From Allobosea sp. 12-68-7 (GTDB lineage Bacteria > Pseudomonadota > Alphaproteobacteria > Rhizobiales > Beijerinckiaceae): a DNA stretch of 55,473 bases. Shown here one piece after another: positions 8,128 through 16,859 of the stretch. The DNA lies in NCBI GenBank assembly GCA_002279705.1, contig NCCO01000018.1:1-55473 (forward strand), written 5' to 3'. Every line of letters begins with the position of its first letter. Position 1 is the stretch's first letter. The translations under genes were made by a program, and so were the position numbers. The notes below the pieces were generated by a model. It had not been told where the DNA came from and did not search any database. It saw nothing but the letters and a program-made list of their open reading frames with translations.

Positions 8128-8873
8128 CGCGCGTCCCCACCCTGGCGGCAGCCGCCGCGCTTGCCATCCTTGCCGCCGTGCCGTCGCCGGCCAGCGCGCA
8201 GTGGACCGTCATTTGCCCGACCTGCCGGCAGGAGCTGACGGATAATCTCGCCTGGGCCCAGCAGGCGGGCGACATGGTCCGCCAGCTACAGCAGATGAAG
8301 CAGCAGTACGACCAGCTCGTGATGACCTACCAGGCTCTCACGCGCGTCACCGACCTCGGCAGCGCCGTCTCCGCGCTGCACATGATGGGTATCCGGAACC
8401 CGCTGCCGATCAATCCCTACGCCGCCCAGAGTCTGCTGAACGGGACCGGCGGCGCGGGCGGCATGCTGAACTCGCTCTCCGGCCTCTACAACGGCACCTT
8501 GACCGGCAACACTGTCTACGCGCCGCGCGACGACACCTGGACCACGCGCCAGATCGTCGCCAACGGCGGCGGCCTCGCAGGCGCGCAGGCGCTTGCGCTT
8601 CAGCTTTACCAGTCGGCAGGAGAGCGAGTGACCGGCCTCGCCGAACTCCAGGCCCGCATCAATGGCGCGCCCGATCCCTCGGAGCGCGAGGCGCTGATTG
8701 CCCGCCTTGGCGTCGAGCAGGCCTACATCCAGAACCAGCAGGTGCAGGCGCAGAACATCCAGACCTACCTCATTGCGCAGACGCAGGTGCGCGAGCAGCA
8801 GCGCGAGGAGCGGCTCCAGCAGAGCATCGACGAGATCCTTGAGGAGGCTCGGGGTCGGGGGTGGTGGCGGTGA
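8124..8873 (+). CDS. virB5: VirB5/TrbJ-like secreted pilus-tip protein
   Basis: A 249-residue protein with a cleavable signal peptide (cut near ASAQW, about residue 26), a CPTC pair and long Gln-rich helices (QQAGDMVRQLQQMKQQYDQL at the start, a second helix from about 190). This is the typical VirB5/TrbJ architecture. VirB5 sits at the pilus tip and may mediate recipient contact. The ATG overlaps the virB4 stop. The C-terminal end is rich in Glu and Arg. Confidence 0.85.
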   Translation: MTRVPTLAAAAALAILAAVPSPASAQWTVICPTCRQELTDNLAWAQQAGDMVRQLQQMKQQYDQLVMTYQALTRVTDLGSAVSALHMMGIRNPLPINPYAAQSLLNGTGGAGGMLNSLSGLYNGTLTGNTVYAPRDDTWTTRQIVANGGGLAGAQALALQLYQSAGERVTGLAELQARINGAPDPSEREALIARLGVEQAYIQNQQVQAQNIQTYLIAQTQVREQQREERLQQSIDEILEEARGRGWWR

Positions 8874-9351
8874 CCCCCCGTCGATACGTCGCGCCGTGGT
8901 GCCGGGCACCGCGGCTACTCGACCCGGATCTGCTCGGGGGGCTGGGGCTGCTGCTCTGGACGCTCGCCTTCCTGGCGCTGAGCGCCGCCCTTGGGGTGGC
9001 TCAGCCGCTGCCATCGATCCGGGGCGGCTGCGCGGCACATCGGACTGCATAAATGCAGACCAGGCGCGGATCGTGGTCGCCGAACGCGAGGCGCGAGCAC
9101 GCGCAGGGATGCGACCGGAGGCTCCGGCGGCGACGCCAGACTCGGAGCGCGCACGCCAGGCGGAGGCCGAGGCGCGCCGCAACAGGGGCGACCTCACCTC
9201 TCCAACCAGTCCACGCTACTGGGTAGCCCGGCCCATGGAACGCGCGCAGCAGCTCGCCCATTGCGGCCGACTAACGCCACAGCAGCAGGCCCGCTTTTAC
9301 TGCGACGCCGCGCGCGCCGCAGAGGCCGAGGCGAGGAGACCGCGGTCGTGA
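8870..9351 (+). pseudogene. Small exported T4SS-operon protein, apparently frameshifted
   Basis: A GTG at 8870 overlaps the virB5 stop, as at the other junctions. It opens a frame with a hydrophobic segment LLLWTLAFLALSAALGVAQ that looks like a signal peptide. That frame runs off at 9052. A second frame (+1 base family) carries the natural continuation AAAIDPGRLRGTSDCINADQ and ends at 9351 overlapping virB6. The switch is near 9003-9007; one missing base would explain it. The mature part is short, charged and Ala/Arg-rich with two Cys. It could be a real mutation, a sequencing error or programmed frameshifting. The function is unknown. Confidence 0.6.
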
Positions 9352-10376
9352 ACGGTTGGGACATCTTTAGTCGGCTCTACGACCTAGTCGCGCTTCCACT
9401 CACCGCCGGCGTGGACGCGATGATCGCTGCCATGACGAGCTGGGTCGCCAGCTGGCTGAAGGTAGCCCTCGTCGTTTACGTGACCGGTCGCCTGATGTGG
9501 CAGGCGCTTGTGCAAAACGGCGAGCCATTGAGTGAGGTCGAGCGGCTGGTCGTGATGGGAGCCGCCGCCGTGGCACTCGTTACGACGGTTGGCGGCTACG
9601 GTCCTTGGGCGCGCGACGTGCTGCTTGACGGCCTTGGCCCAGAGGTCGGCCGTGCACTCGCCGGCTCGCTCGGCAACCGTCCGGTAACGGGCCCCCTGTT
9701 TGATGAGATTTGGGGCAAGGCCTGGGTATCGGGCCTCGCCGTCTACCGCAGCCTGCCCTGGTCGATCGCCGGCCTCGGGCTCTGCATTATCGTCGTGTTT
9801 TATTGGATCATCGCGGTCTTCGCGATCGCCATCGCCTTCCTCGTCTGGATGAAGGCCTTCATCATTCTCGCCTTGCTCGTCGGCGTCGGCCCGATCTTTG
9901 CGGGGCTCTTCGTGTTCCCGCTGTTCCGCCACATGGCGATCGGCTGGCTCAACACCGTCTTCGCCAACATCGTCCTCCAGATTCTCTCGACGGCCCTGCT
10001 GGCGCTGCTACTGAGCGCCGAGACGCAGCTCCTCTCGCAGGTCGCTACGCTGGCGAACGCCGGCGGCATGGCAAACGAGATCCGTGGCGTGCAAATGCTC
10101 CTGGCCGGCATGGTGCTATTTGTCGCCTGCGGCTGGATCACCTACCAGCTCCCGGGCATCGCCTCCGCGATCACTGGCGGCTTCTCCGGCTTCGCCCTTC
10201 CCTACCTCCGATCCTATGGGCGCGGCGGCTCGGGTGGAGGCAGCGGCCTCCCTCCCCCGGGCGGCCTACCATCGCCACCGCAGCCAGTTTCGGGATCCGC
10301 GTTCCCTGGACCGATCCCGCTCACCCTACCCCGTCCCCCCCTCGGCCCGGCCGGGCCGTCCATGTCCAATCGATAG
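9348..10376 (+). CDS. virB6: VirB6-like polytopic channel protein
   Basis: A 342-residue inner-membrane protein with about six hydrophobic helices (SWLKVALVVYVTGRLMW, GLGLCIIVVFYWIIAVFAIA and others) and a Gly/Pro-rich C-terminal tail after residue 285. The central region resembles TrbL/VirB6. The GTG at 9348 overlaps the stop of the preceding gene and removes a long unlikely N-terminal extension. VirB6 contacts DNA during transfer in related systems. The C-terminal tail is probably cytoplasmic or periplasmic and disordered. Confidence 0.88.
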   Translation: MNGWDIFSRLYDLVALPLTAGVDAMIAAMTSWVASWLKVALVVYVTGRLMWQALVQNGEPLSEVERLVVMGAAAVALVTTVGGYGPWARDVLLDGLGPEVGRALAGSLGNRPVTGPLFDEIWGKAWVSGLAVYRSLPWSIAGLGLCIIVVFYWIIAVFAIAIAFLVWMKAFIILALLVGVGPIFAGLFVFPLFRHMAIGWLNTVFANIVLQILSTALLALLLSAETQLLSQVATLANAGGMANEIRGVQMLLAGMVLFVACGWITYQLPGIASAITGGFSGFALPYLRSYGRGGSGGGSGLPPPGGLPSPPQPVSGSAFPGPIPLTLPRPPLGPAGPSMSNR

Positions 10377-10388
10377 GAGCCCGCCGCC

Positions 10389-10556
10389 GTGCCGCGCCGT
10401 ATCTTGCTCCTGGCCATGACCCTCGCCACGCTCGGCACCGCTGCCTGCTCCGACGAAGCACGGCGCCTCGCCGAGCCCTCAGGGCCGGTCTTCAGGCTGA
10501 ACCCTGACCGCTGGCCTGACACGGTCCCGCCGACAGGAAGGGCCGTACTACGATGA
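10389..10556 (+). CDS. VirB7-position small lipoprotein
   Basis: A 55-residue protein starting at GTG with an N-terminal hydrophobic stretch RRILLLAMTLATLGTAACSD. The Cys after TAA fits a lipobox, so it is probably an outer-membrane lipoprotein. It occupies the virB7 slot between virB6 and virB8 and its stop overlaps the virB8 ATG by four bases. VirB7 stabilises VirB9 in the core complex. The sequence is too short and variable to call by similarity alone. Confidence 0.72.
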   Translation: MPRRILLLAMTLATLGTAACSDEARRLAEPSGPVFRLNPDRWPDTVPPTGRAVLR

Positions 10557-11314
10557 ACGCCCCCCTGCGCCTCAAGCCCGGCGTGTGGCCGGCCGAACCC
10601 CTGAGCCCCGAGGCCGCCCAGCAATTCCTCGCCGACGCAGCCGCGCGCGCCGACGAGGTGCGCCGCACCGGCCTCGCCTTCCGCCGCGCCGGCTGGATCG
10701 TCGGCGCCTTCGGCACGCTCCTCGGCCTCGCTGGCGTGGGCGTGGCGGCGACGGTCATCCTGCGCGCCGAGCCGGCGCGTCTCGACTTTGCCCTCCTCGA
10801 CCGCGACACCGGGGAGGTCAGTCCGACGCTCGCCGCTCGTGACGCGCCGCGCGCCTTCACCGACCACACCGCGCGGCAGTACCTCCGGCGCTTCGTCGAG
10901 GCCTGCGACGGCTACGCGCCGACGCCGAACCCCACGACGCTGCAACGCGACCTGCACCGCTGCGCAATCCTGCTCACCGAGCCGATGCAGGAACGCTTCC
11001 GCGCCAGCGTGGCGCGCTCCAATCCCGAGAGTCCGCTGGCCACCCTCGGCCGCAGCGGGGTGCGGACGACGGAGGGCTTTCGGTACTTCAAGTATCCCTC
11101 CGAGGGCCGCACCCAGACCTGGCGGGTGCAGTTCACCCGCGTCGAGACGCGGAGCGGCGCCGGCGGCCCGGGCGTGACGACGCGCACGCCGATGACGGCG
11201 ATGGTGAATTTCCAGTGGCGCCCCGAGCTGCCCCAGCTCGCTGAGGATCGCGACTGGAACACGGCCGGGATGCAGGTCGTGACCTACAGCATCGAGCCGG
11301 ACACCGGGCGATGA
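10553..11314 (+). CDS. virB8: VirB8 assembly factor
   Basis: A 253-residue bitopic protein: short cytoplasmic N-terminus, one membrane helix (about 45-66, WIVGAFGTLLGLAGVGVAA) and a periplasmic NTF2-like domain containing RQYLRRFVEACDGY and a late MTAMVNFQWRPELP strand. VirB8 nucleates the inner-membrane complex. It is overlapped by four bases on each side, matching the coupled organisation of the operon. Confidence 0.9.
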   Translation: MNAPLRLKPGVWPAEPLSPEAAQQFLADAAARADEVRRTGLAFRRAGWIVGAFGTLLGLAGVGVAATVILRAEPARLDFALLDRDTGEVSPTLAARDAPRAFTDHTARQYLRRFVEACDGYAPTPNPTTLQRDLHRCAILLTEPMQERFRASVARSNPESPLATLGRSGVRTTEGFRYFKYPSEGRTQTWRVQFTRVETRSGAGGPGVTTRTPMTAMVNFQWRPELPQLAEDRDWNTAGMQVVTYSIEPDTGR

Positions 11315-12282
11315 CGCGGCGCGCCTCTCTTGCCGCGGCGGTGATGTTGGCCGCCACCCTCGCCCTCCCCTCACCTGTCGCCGCGCTCGACGAGCCTCAG
11401 CCCGTGGACCCGGCCGAGCCGCACATGCGGACGCTTGCCTACAACCCGGCTGGCCGCACACTCCTGGTGGGGACCGTCGGCCGCGCCACGGTGATCACCT
11501 TCGGCTCGGACGAGCAGGTGAAGCGGGTCGTGCTCGGGGTCGAGACCGTCTGGGAGCCGCCGAACGCGCAGGCCCTCGCGCAGTCGCCGTTGAACAACGT
11601 CCTGCCGCTCTGGGCCGTGGCGCCCGGGCGGACGACGCTGCAGGTCGTCACGGCGCGCCACGGCGCCGCGGACCGCGTCTATCAGTTCGCGGCCGAGGTC
11701 CGCCCGCTGCCACGCACCTGCGGCGCGGACGGCCGATCGGAATGCGCCGACGATCCCGGCGCCACCTACGGGCTCGCCTTCACCTATCCCGACGATGAGC
11801 GCGCCCGGCGCGAGGCAGAGGCCGCGCGGGCCCGCCGCGAGGCGGCCGAACGGGCCGCCGCCATCCGCGCCCGGCGCGAGGCTGAGGTCGCGCGGGCCCG
11901 CCTGGCGGTGGACTTCGCCTGCCGCAACTGGACCTTCGAGGGCCGCGGCTCGGCTGACCTGGTGCCAGACGAGACCTGCGACGACGGGACGCGCACGGCC
12001 TTCCGCTACCTCGGCAACCGCCAGGTGCCGAGCGTCTTCACGGTCGACGCCTCCGGCGCCGAGCAGTCGGTCCAGGCAGTGGCTAGACCGGCAAACGAGC
12101 CCGGGCTGCGCGGCATTTGGTGGATTGTGCCCGGCGTGCACCGCGAACTGCGCCTGCGGCTACCCGGCAACGCCGTCCTCGCGGTCTACAACCGCGCCTA
12201 CGACCCGGTCGGCCGCGACCCGGGAACCGGCACGACCGACCCCAGCGTGGTTCGAGAGCTGGCGGGGACGGGGCAGCGATGA
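11311..12282 (+). CDS. virB9: VirB9 outer-membrane core component
   Basis: A 323-residue secreted protein with a signal peptide to about residue 26. The N-terminal domain contains MRTLAYNPAGRTLLVGTVGR and the C-terminal domain NWTFEGRG through FRYLGNRQVPSVFTV, both VirB9/CagX features. Between them (about 165-198) lies an Arg/Glu/Ala-rich coiled-coil spacer that is longer than usual. VirB9 pairs with VirB7 and VirB10 in the channel cap. Confidence 0.92.
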   Translation: MTRRASLAAAVMLAATLALPSPVAALDEPQPVDPAEPHMRTLAYNPAGRTLLVGTVGRATVITFGSDEQVKRVVLGVETVWEPPNAQALAQSPLNNVLPLWAVAPGRTTLQVVTARHGAADRVYQFAAEVRPLPRTCGADGRSECADDPGATYGLAFTYPDDERARREAEAARARREAAERAAAIRARREAEVARARLAVDFACRNWTFEGRGSADLVPDETCDDGTRTAFRYLGNRQVPSVFTVDASGAEQSVQAVARPANEPGLRGIWWIVPGVHRELRLRLPGNAVLAVYNRAYDPVGRDPGTGTTDPSVVRELAGTGQR

Positions 12283-13340
12283 CCGAGGACCGCGGTGCCC
12301 CTGACACCACAGGCCGGCGGCTGCTCACCCAGAAGCAGACCTACGCCGCATCGATCCTGGGCGCCGCGGCGTTGATCGCCCTCGTCTTCTGGCGGCATCC
12401 AGGGAACGAGCCGCCGGAGCCGCCGCAGCCGATGAACGGGATAGGGCGGCGCGTTACATTCGACCCTCCCCAACTGCCGCCGGCGACGCCGCCGGCCGAG
12501 CCGGCCGCTTTCGCACTCCCTCCTCCGCCCCAGCCACCCCAGCTCACGGCGGGACCCGCACAGGCGGCCACAGGGCCGAGGGCGCCGCGCATGATGTCCT
12601 ACGCCGTCACCGCCCCTCCCCCGGCCGACGATCGCTCTGGCGCGGAAAGCGGCGGCCGGGGCACCGCCACGGGCGAGCCGGAGGGCGATCCGGCGCGCCG
12701 CGGCACCTCCGTGGCCTTTCGTGGCACATCGATCGCCGGCGCTCGCGCGGGCGCCCCTCTCGACACGACCCTGATGCTCATGCCTGGCGTCTATCGCTGC
12801 ACGCTCGACACCGCGGTCAGCAGTGAGCGGCCCGGCCCGTTCTTCTGCCACGTCACGCAGGACTGGCTCTCTCCCGCCGGCGTCCGGCTGATGGAGGCCG
12901 GCACCCGCATCCAGGGCAGCTACGAGAGCCACGTCGCCGTCGGCCAGAGCCGGATCCTCTCCCTCGCGGCGACCGGTTGGACGCCCCAGGGGGTGCCCGT
13001 CCCGCTCGGCGCGCCGGTTGGTGACGCGCTCGGCCGCGTCGGCATGGACGGCACCGTGGACCGGCATTTCTGGGAGCGCTTCGGCGGGGCGGTGTTCCTC
13101 ATGCTGTCCGGCAGCGCGATCAGCGCGGCGCAGGGAGCCGTTCAGGCCGCGCTCGCGCGTGATGACAACAGCACCTACCTCAACCTCCAGACCGGCGGCG
13201 TACAGGGCGCCGTTGCCTCGGTGCTGCGCGACAGCATCAACATCCCGAATACCGTGACGAAGAACCAGGGCGAGGAGATCGCCGTCCTCGTCACGCAGCC
13301 CGTCGACTTCTCCGACGCCTATCGCCTGAGGCTACGCTGA
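12279..13340 (+). CDS. virB10: VirB10 channel scaffold
   Basis: A 353-residue protein with a membrane helix near residues 22-42, a Pro-rich periplasmic linker (about 45-120) and a C-terminal TrbI/VirB10 beta-barrel domain including YRCTLDTAVSSERPGPFFCH and RIQGSYESHVAVGQSRI. The ATG at 12279 overlaps the virB9 stop; longer upstream frames are not credible. VirB10 spans both membranes and senses ATP use by the secretion ATPases. Confidence 0.93.
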   Translation: MTEDRGAPDTTGRRLLTQKQTYAASILGAAALIALVFWRHPGNEPPEPPQPMNGIGRRVTFDPPQLPPATPPAEPAAFALPPPPQPPQLTAGPAQAATGPRAPRMMSYAVTAPPPADDRSGAESGGRGTATGEPEGDPARRGTSVAFRGTSIAGARAGAPLDTTLMLMPGVYRCTLDTAVSSERPGPFFCHVTQDWLSPAGVRLMEAGTRIQGSYESHVAVGQSRILSLAATGWTPQGVPVPLGAPVGDALGRVGMDGTVDRHFWERFGGAVFLMLSGSAISAAQGAVQAALARDDNSTYLNLQTGGVQGAVASVLRDSINIPNTVTKNQGEEIAVLVTQPVDFSDAYRLRLR

Positions 13341-14251
13341 TGCTGGCCGGCGAGGCGACGCTGCTGCGGCTGCTGGCGCCCTTCGCGGCGGCGCTGGCGC
13401 GGCCCGGCACACGGGAGATCGTGGTGAACCGCCCCGGCCGGTTCGGAGTGGAGGGGGACGATGGCTGGACCTGGCACGACGCGCCGGAGCTGACCTTCGC
13501 GCGGCTGGACGCCATCCTCACCCTCGCCGCCTCGCGCACCTCGAAGCGCGTCGGTCCTGACCGGCCCTCGGCCTCCTCTGTGCTTCCGGGCGGCGAGCGC
13601 ATCATGGGGGCCCGGCCGCCGGCCGCGCCGCCCGGCACGATCACGCTCGCCATCCGGCGGCGCGCGAAGGACTTCACCCCCACCCTCGAATGGCTCGAGG
13701 AGGGCGGCTACTTCGCCGCCGTGCCAGGTCGCGGCGCCGCGTGGTGGCGACGGGCCGTCGAGGCGGGCCGGACGATCCTCGTCGCCGGCGCCATCGGCTC
13801 CTCGAAGACCACCTTCGCCGAGGCGCTCATCCGCGCCGTGCCCGCCGACCGGCGCCTCGTAACGATCGAGGACACGCCGGAGTGGATGGACCTGCCGCAC
13901 GAGAACTGGTCGCCGCTCTACTTCGACGGCGAGCGGCGCACCGCGACCGACTGCCTCCAGGATGCGATGCGGCTGCGGCCGGACTGGCTGCCGTTCCAGG
14001 AGCTGCGCGGCGCAGAGGCCTGGGCCTTCCTCCGCGCCCGCGTCGTCGGCCACCCCTCCGTCACCACGATCCACGGCGGAGACCCGGAGGCGGCGATCGA
14101 GGCGGCGGCGCTGATGGTGCGGCAGAGCCCGGAGGGCCGATCGCTGGAGGCGGCGACGGTGCACGGCCTGCTCCGCCAGCACGTCGACCTGGTCGCGCAC
14201 TGCGCGCGGGATCCCTACCGACTGACGGCGGTGATGGAGTTGCGGTCATGA
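13340..14251 (+). CDS. virB11: VirB11 secretion ATPase with altered Walker A
   Basis: A 303-residue hexameric traffic ATPase. The N-terminal region contains TREIVVNRPGRFGVE. The nucleotide-binding domain has TIEDTPEWMDLPHENWSPLY, the Walker B-like DWLPFQELRG and the His box GHPSVTTIHGGDPEAA. The Walker A region (about residues 150-158) reads GAIGSSKTT, so the Gly normally before the Lys is Ser. The Lys and Thr are retained, and the surrounding fold motifs are intact. It overlaps virB10 by one base and virD4 by four. Confidence 0.92.
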   Translation: MLAGEATLLRLLAPFAAALARPGTREIVVNRPGRFGVEGDDGWTWHDAPELTFARLDAILTLAASRTSKRVGPDRPSASSVLPGGERIMGARPPAAPPGTITLAIRRRAKDFTPTLEWLEEGGYFAAVPGRGAAWWRRAVEAGRTILVAGAIGSSKTTFAEALIRAVPADRRLVTIEDTPEWMDLPHENWSPLYFDGERRTATDCLQDAMRLRPDWLPFQELRGAEAWAFLRARVVGHPSVTTIHGGDPEAAIEAAALMVRQSPEGRSLEAATVHGLLRQHVDLVAHCARDPYRLTAVMELRS

Positions 14252-16002
14252 CGCTGCGCGGGTCGTTGCTCGCCGGCGCCCTTGGCGCTGCGGCGCTCGC
14301 CGCGGTGCCAGTCGCCTCGGCCACCTATCTCTCGATCACCGGGCTTGGGGCGCACCCCTATTTCGCCGCTGCCGGTCTCTGGACGAAGGCGACGGCCTGG
14401 ACGCTCTACGCGCCGCAGGCCGGCGCCAACTGGTGGGCGGCGGTCACGGTCTGCCTGTCGGGCTTCCTGGGCCTTGCCCCTCTGCTGCTGACGGGCACCG
14501 CGGCTGTCGCCGTGCGGCGCCGCGGCGACCGGCCCCTGCACGGCGAATCCCACTTCGCCACCCGGCGCGAGGCGGAGGGGAGCGGCATCGTCTTCGCGCC
14601 TCGGCCGGTCCCGGACGGCATCCTGCTTGGCAAGTGGGGCCGCGGCCTTTTCTCGCGCTACGCCTGCCTCCCCGGCCAGCAACACGTCGCCGTCTACGCG
14701 CCGACCGAGGAGGGCAAGGGCGTCTCCTTCGTCGTGCCGAACGCGATGAACTGGGGCGGCGCCCTCGTCGCTTTCTCGGTCAAACGCGACCTGGTGCGCT
14801 GGACGGCGGCCGAGCGGGCGCGCAAGGGCGACGAGGTCTTCGTGCTCGACTTCGGCGACCCGGAGGGTCGCACGCACCGGTGGAACCCGCTCGGCCTGGT
14901 CCGGCGCGGCACGCCGGACGCCACCGACGACCTCCAGAAGGCGATGTTCGCCCTCGTGCCGGAGACGCGGGCCAACAACCCGTACTGGGACAATGCCGGC
15001 CGCCGCGTCGCAACCGCCCTCGCCGTGATCCAGTCCGAGACGCCGGGCGCGCCGCTGACTGTCGCCACCGTGGCCGGCCTCGCCCGGCGGGGCGACTGCG
15101 TCGCCCACCTTCGTACCCTGGTGGCGGACGCCAGGCGGGAGGGACACCCCTACCCTCGCGCGGCCGTCGAGACGGCCCTCGGCTGGGCGGACGGGCTGGA
15201 GAAGGGCAGCGAGGAGGCGCGCGGGGTGCGGCAGACGATCCTCACGGCGCTGTCGCTCTGGGAGGTGCCGCGCATCGCCGCGGCGACGGCAGCCAGCGAC
15301 TTCGACGTGCGCGAGCTGCGGTCGCGCCGTATGTCCGTCTACCTCTGCGCCCAGCCGTCGGATCTGCGCCGGATGCGGCCGATCTACGCGATCTTCTTCC
15401 AGCAGCTGATCGACGCCATGGCGCGGGAGGAGTTCGGTGAGAAGCGGGAGCACCGACACCGCGTGCTAGCGCTCCTCGACGAGTTCTGGGCGCTCGGCGA
15501 GCACAAGGTGCTGGCCGACGCCACGGCCTTCATCCGCTCCTCCGGCCTGCGCATGGCGATCGTCGTGCAGTCGAAGGACCAGACGCGGCTTGCCTTCGGC
15601 GAGGACGGCTCGCGGAACATCTACGCCAACGCAGGCGCCGAGATTGCGCTCGGCGGCCTCGATCAGCGCCAGGCGGAGGAGGTGAGCCAGCGCGGCGGCA
15701 GCGACACCGTCGTGGAGACGACGCAGAGCCGGCCGCGCTTCTTCGGATGGCTCAGCCCGTCGCGACAGAGCGAGAGCGAGACCGTGCGCCGGCGCGCGCT
15801 GATGCTGGCGCAGGAGGTGCAGCGGCTGGCGCCCGACAAGCTGCTCGTGCTGCGCCGGCGCTTGGCGCTGCTGATGCTCGACCGCCTCGTCTGGTACCGC
15901 GACCCGCACTTCCGGGACCGGGCCGGCGAGCCCCCGGCCGTGCCAATCCTGGCGGTGCGGGTGGAGCGCGACGCAGCATCACCGCCTGAAGACAGTGAAT
16001 GA
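14248..16002 (+). CDS. virD4: VirD4 coupling protein (T4CP)
   Basis: A 584-residue inner-membrane ATPase that recruits the relaxase-DNA complex to the channel. Two N-terminal membrane segments (about 5-30 and 65-90) precede HGESHFATRREAE. The Walker A equivalent is APTEEGKGVSFVVPN near residue 151 (many family members have GPTGSGKG), and Walker B is LALLDEFWALGE near 408. The motif VQSKDQTRLAFGEDG is also typical. This is the last gene of the secretion operon; the gene for the relaxase is on the opposite strand downstream. Confidence 0.94.
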   Translation: MTLRGSLLAGALGAAALAAVPVASATYLSITGLGAHPYFAAAGLWTKATAWTLYAPQAGANWWAAVTVCLSGFLGLAPLLLTGTAAVAVRRRGDRPLHGESHFATRREAEGSGIVFAPRPVPDGILLGKWGRGLFSRYACLPGQQHVAVYAPTEEGKGVSFVVPNAMNWGGALVAFSVKRDLVRWTAAERARKGDEVFVLDFGDPEGRTHRWNPLGLVRRGTPDATDDLQKAMFALVPETRANNPYWDNAGRRVATALAVIQSETPGAPLTVATVAGLARRGDCVAHLRTLVADARREGHPYPRAAVETALGWADGLEKGSEEARGVRQTILTALSLWEVPRIAAATAASDFDVRELRSRRMSVYLCAQPSDLRRMRPIYAIFFQQLIDAMAREEFGEKREHRHRVLALLDEFWALGEHKVLADATAFIRSSGLRMAIVVQSKDQTRLAFGEDGSRNIYANAGAEIALGGLDQRQAEEVSQRGGSDTVVETTQSRPRFFGWLSPSRQSESETVRRRALMLAQEVQRLAPDKLLVLRRRLALLMLDRLVWYRDPHFRDRAGEPPAVPILAVRVERDAASPPEDSE

Positions 16003-16142
16003 TGGCATGCTGATTAAAGTCGCCGCTATCGCAAGAGAACAGGAGGGGAGCTTCTCTCTCAGGCCATCAGGTGTTGCGAGGCGGGCCGACAAGCGATGCT
16101 GGTCCGCAGTGGGACGAGGCCTTGACCTCGCCCCTGTATCAA

Positions 16143-16628
16143 CTACGAACCCGCGACGGACTCCAGGCGCTTCCAGAAGACAACCTTGTCTTCTCCCGCA
16201 GCATAAAACTCGCGAATACGCGCCTCCTCGACGTAACCAAGGCGGCGGTAGACGGCTCGAGTCCGCTCGAAGCTGGGGAGGCTCGATGTCTCCACCAAAA
16301 GGATGCGTGCGCCCCGCCCAGGGAGCGTTCGCTCCAACTGCTGTGTCAACTGCCTGCCGAGGCCTCGGCCTTGATGCTCTTCCTGGACTGCAATCAGGAG
16401 CAGGTTCCAGGTTCCGTTGGTCATGCGCTCGGGGGCACAATAGGCGACGGCGCATGCCGCGCCGTCTTCGATGACGATGAACCAGAGATCGTCTTGTACT
16501 GTCCCGGACAGGAAGAGCGCTGTCATCTCGTCCAGAAGCTCGGACGGAAACAGGCCCAAGCCGTCGATGATTGACTTTACAGCCGGCAGTTGCTCGGCCG
16601 TGAGCGGCAAAATCTGGGAGGTCTTCAA
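16143..16628 (-). CDS. GNAT family N-acetyltransferase
   Basis: A 161-residue protein with the GNAT fold: acetyl-CoA-binding motif A appears as LLLIAVQEEHQGRGLGRQL (Q-x-x-G-x-G), followed by ARILLVETSS and FYRRLGYVEEARI-like motif B elements. The start used is TTG at 16628, since no ATG upstream fits. The substrate cannot be inferred; small plasmid GNATs may act on antibiotics, toxins or proteins. It stands alone between the secretion operon and the relaxase gene. Confidence 0.85.
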   Translation of the reverse strand: MKTSQILPLTAEQLPAVKSIIDGLGLFPSELLDEMTALFLSGTVQDDLWFIVIEDGAACAVAYCAPERMTNGTWNLLLIAVQEEHQGRGLGRQLTQQLERTLPGRGARILLVETSSLPSFERTRAVYRRLGYVEEARIREFYAAGEDKVVFWKRLESVAGS

Positions 16629-16859
16629 CGTCAGGTCTCACTTACTGTCAGGCGCGATTCACCAAGCGCCACCCAGCGCTGGTTCGGGCAAATCGTGCGC
16701 TCCCCTTCGAGAGCGCGCCTGGATCAGGCGGTGTGAGCGAACTCGGACAAAAACGTCTCCAAAGCAAGACGACACTGACAACCGTATCGGCACAGGGTCA
16801 GGCGGGCAAGGCTGCTGCCGCAAAGGTCAGCGCACTGGTTATGTTGCAACGCCATTGGG

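Noticed and set aside
16629-16859. A minus-strand frame after the relaxase gene with repeated Cys residues
   Set aside because: It looks like a protein end (SLARLTLCRYGCQCRLALET) but I cannot tie it to a family, and it overlaps the relaxase gene end; left unannotated.
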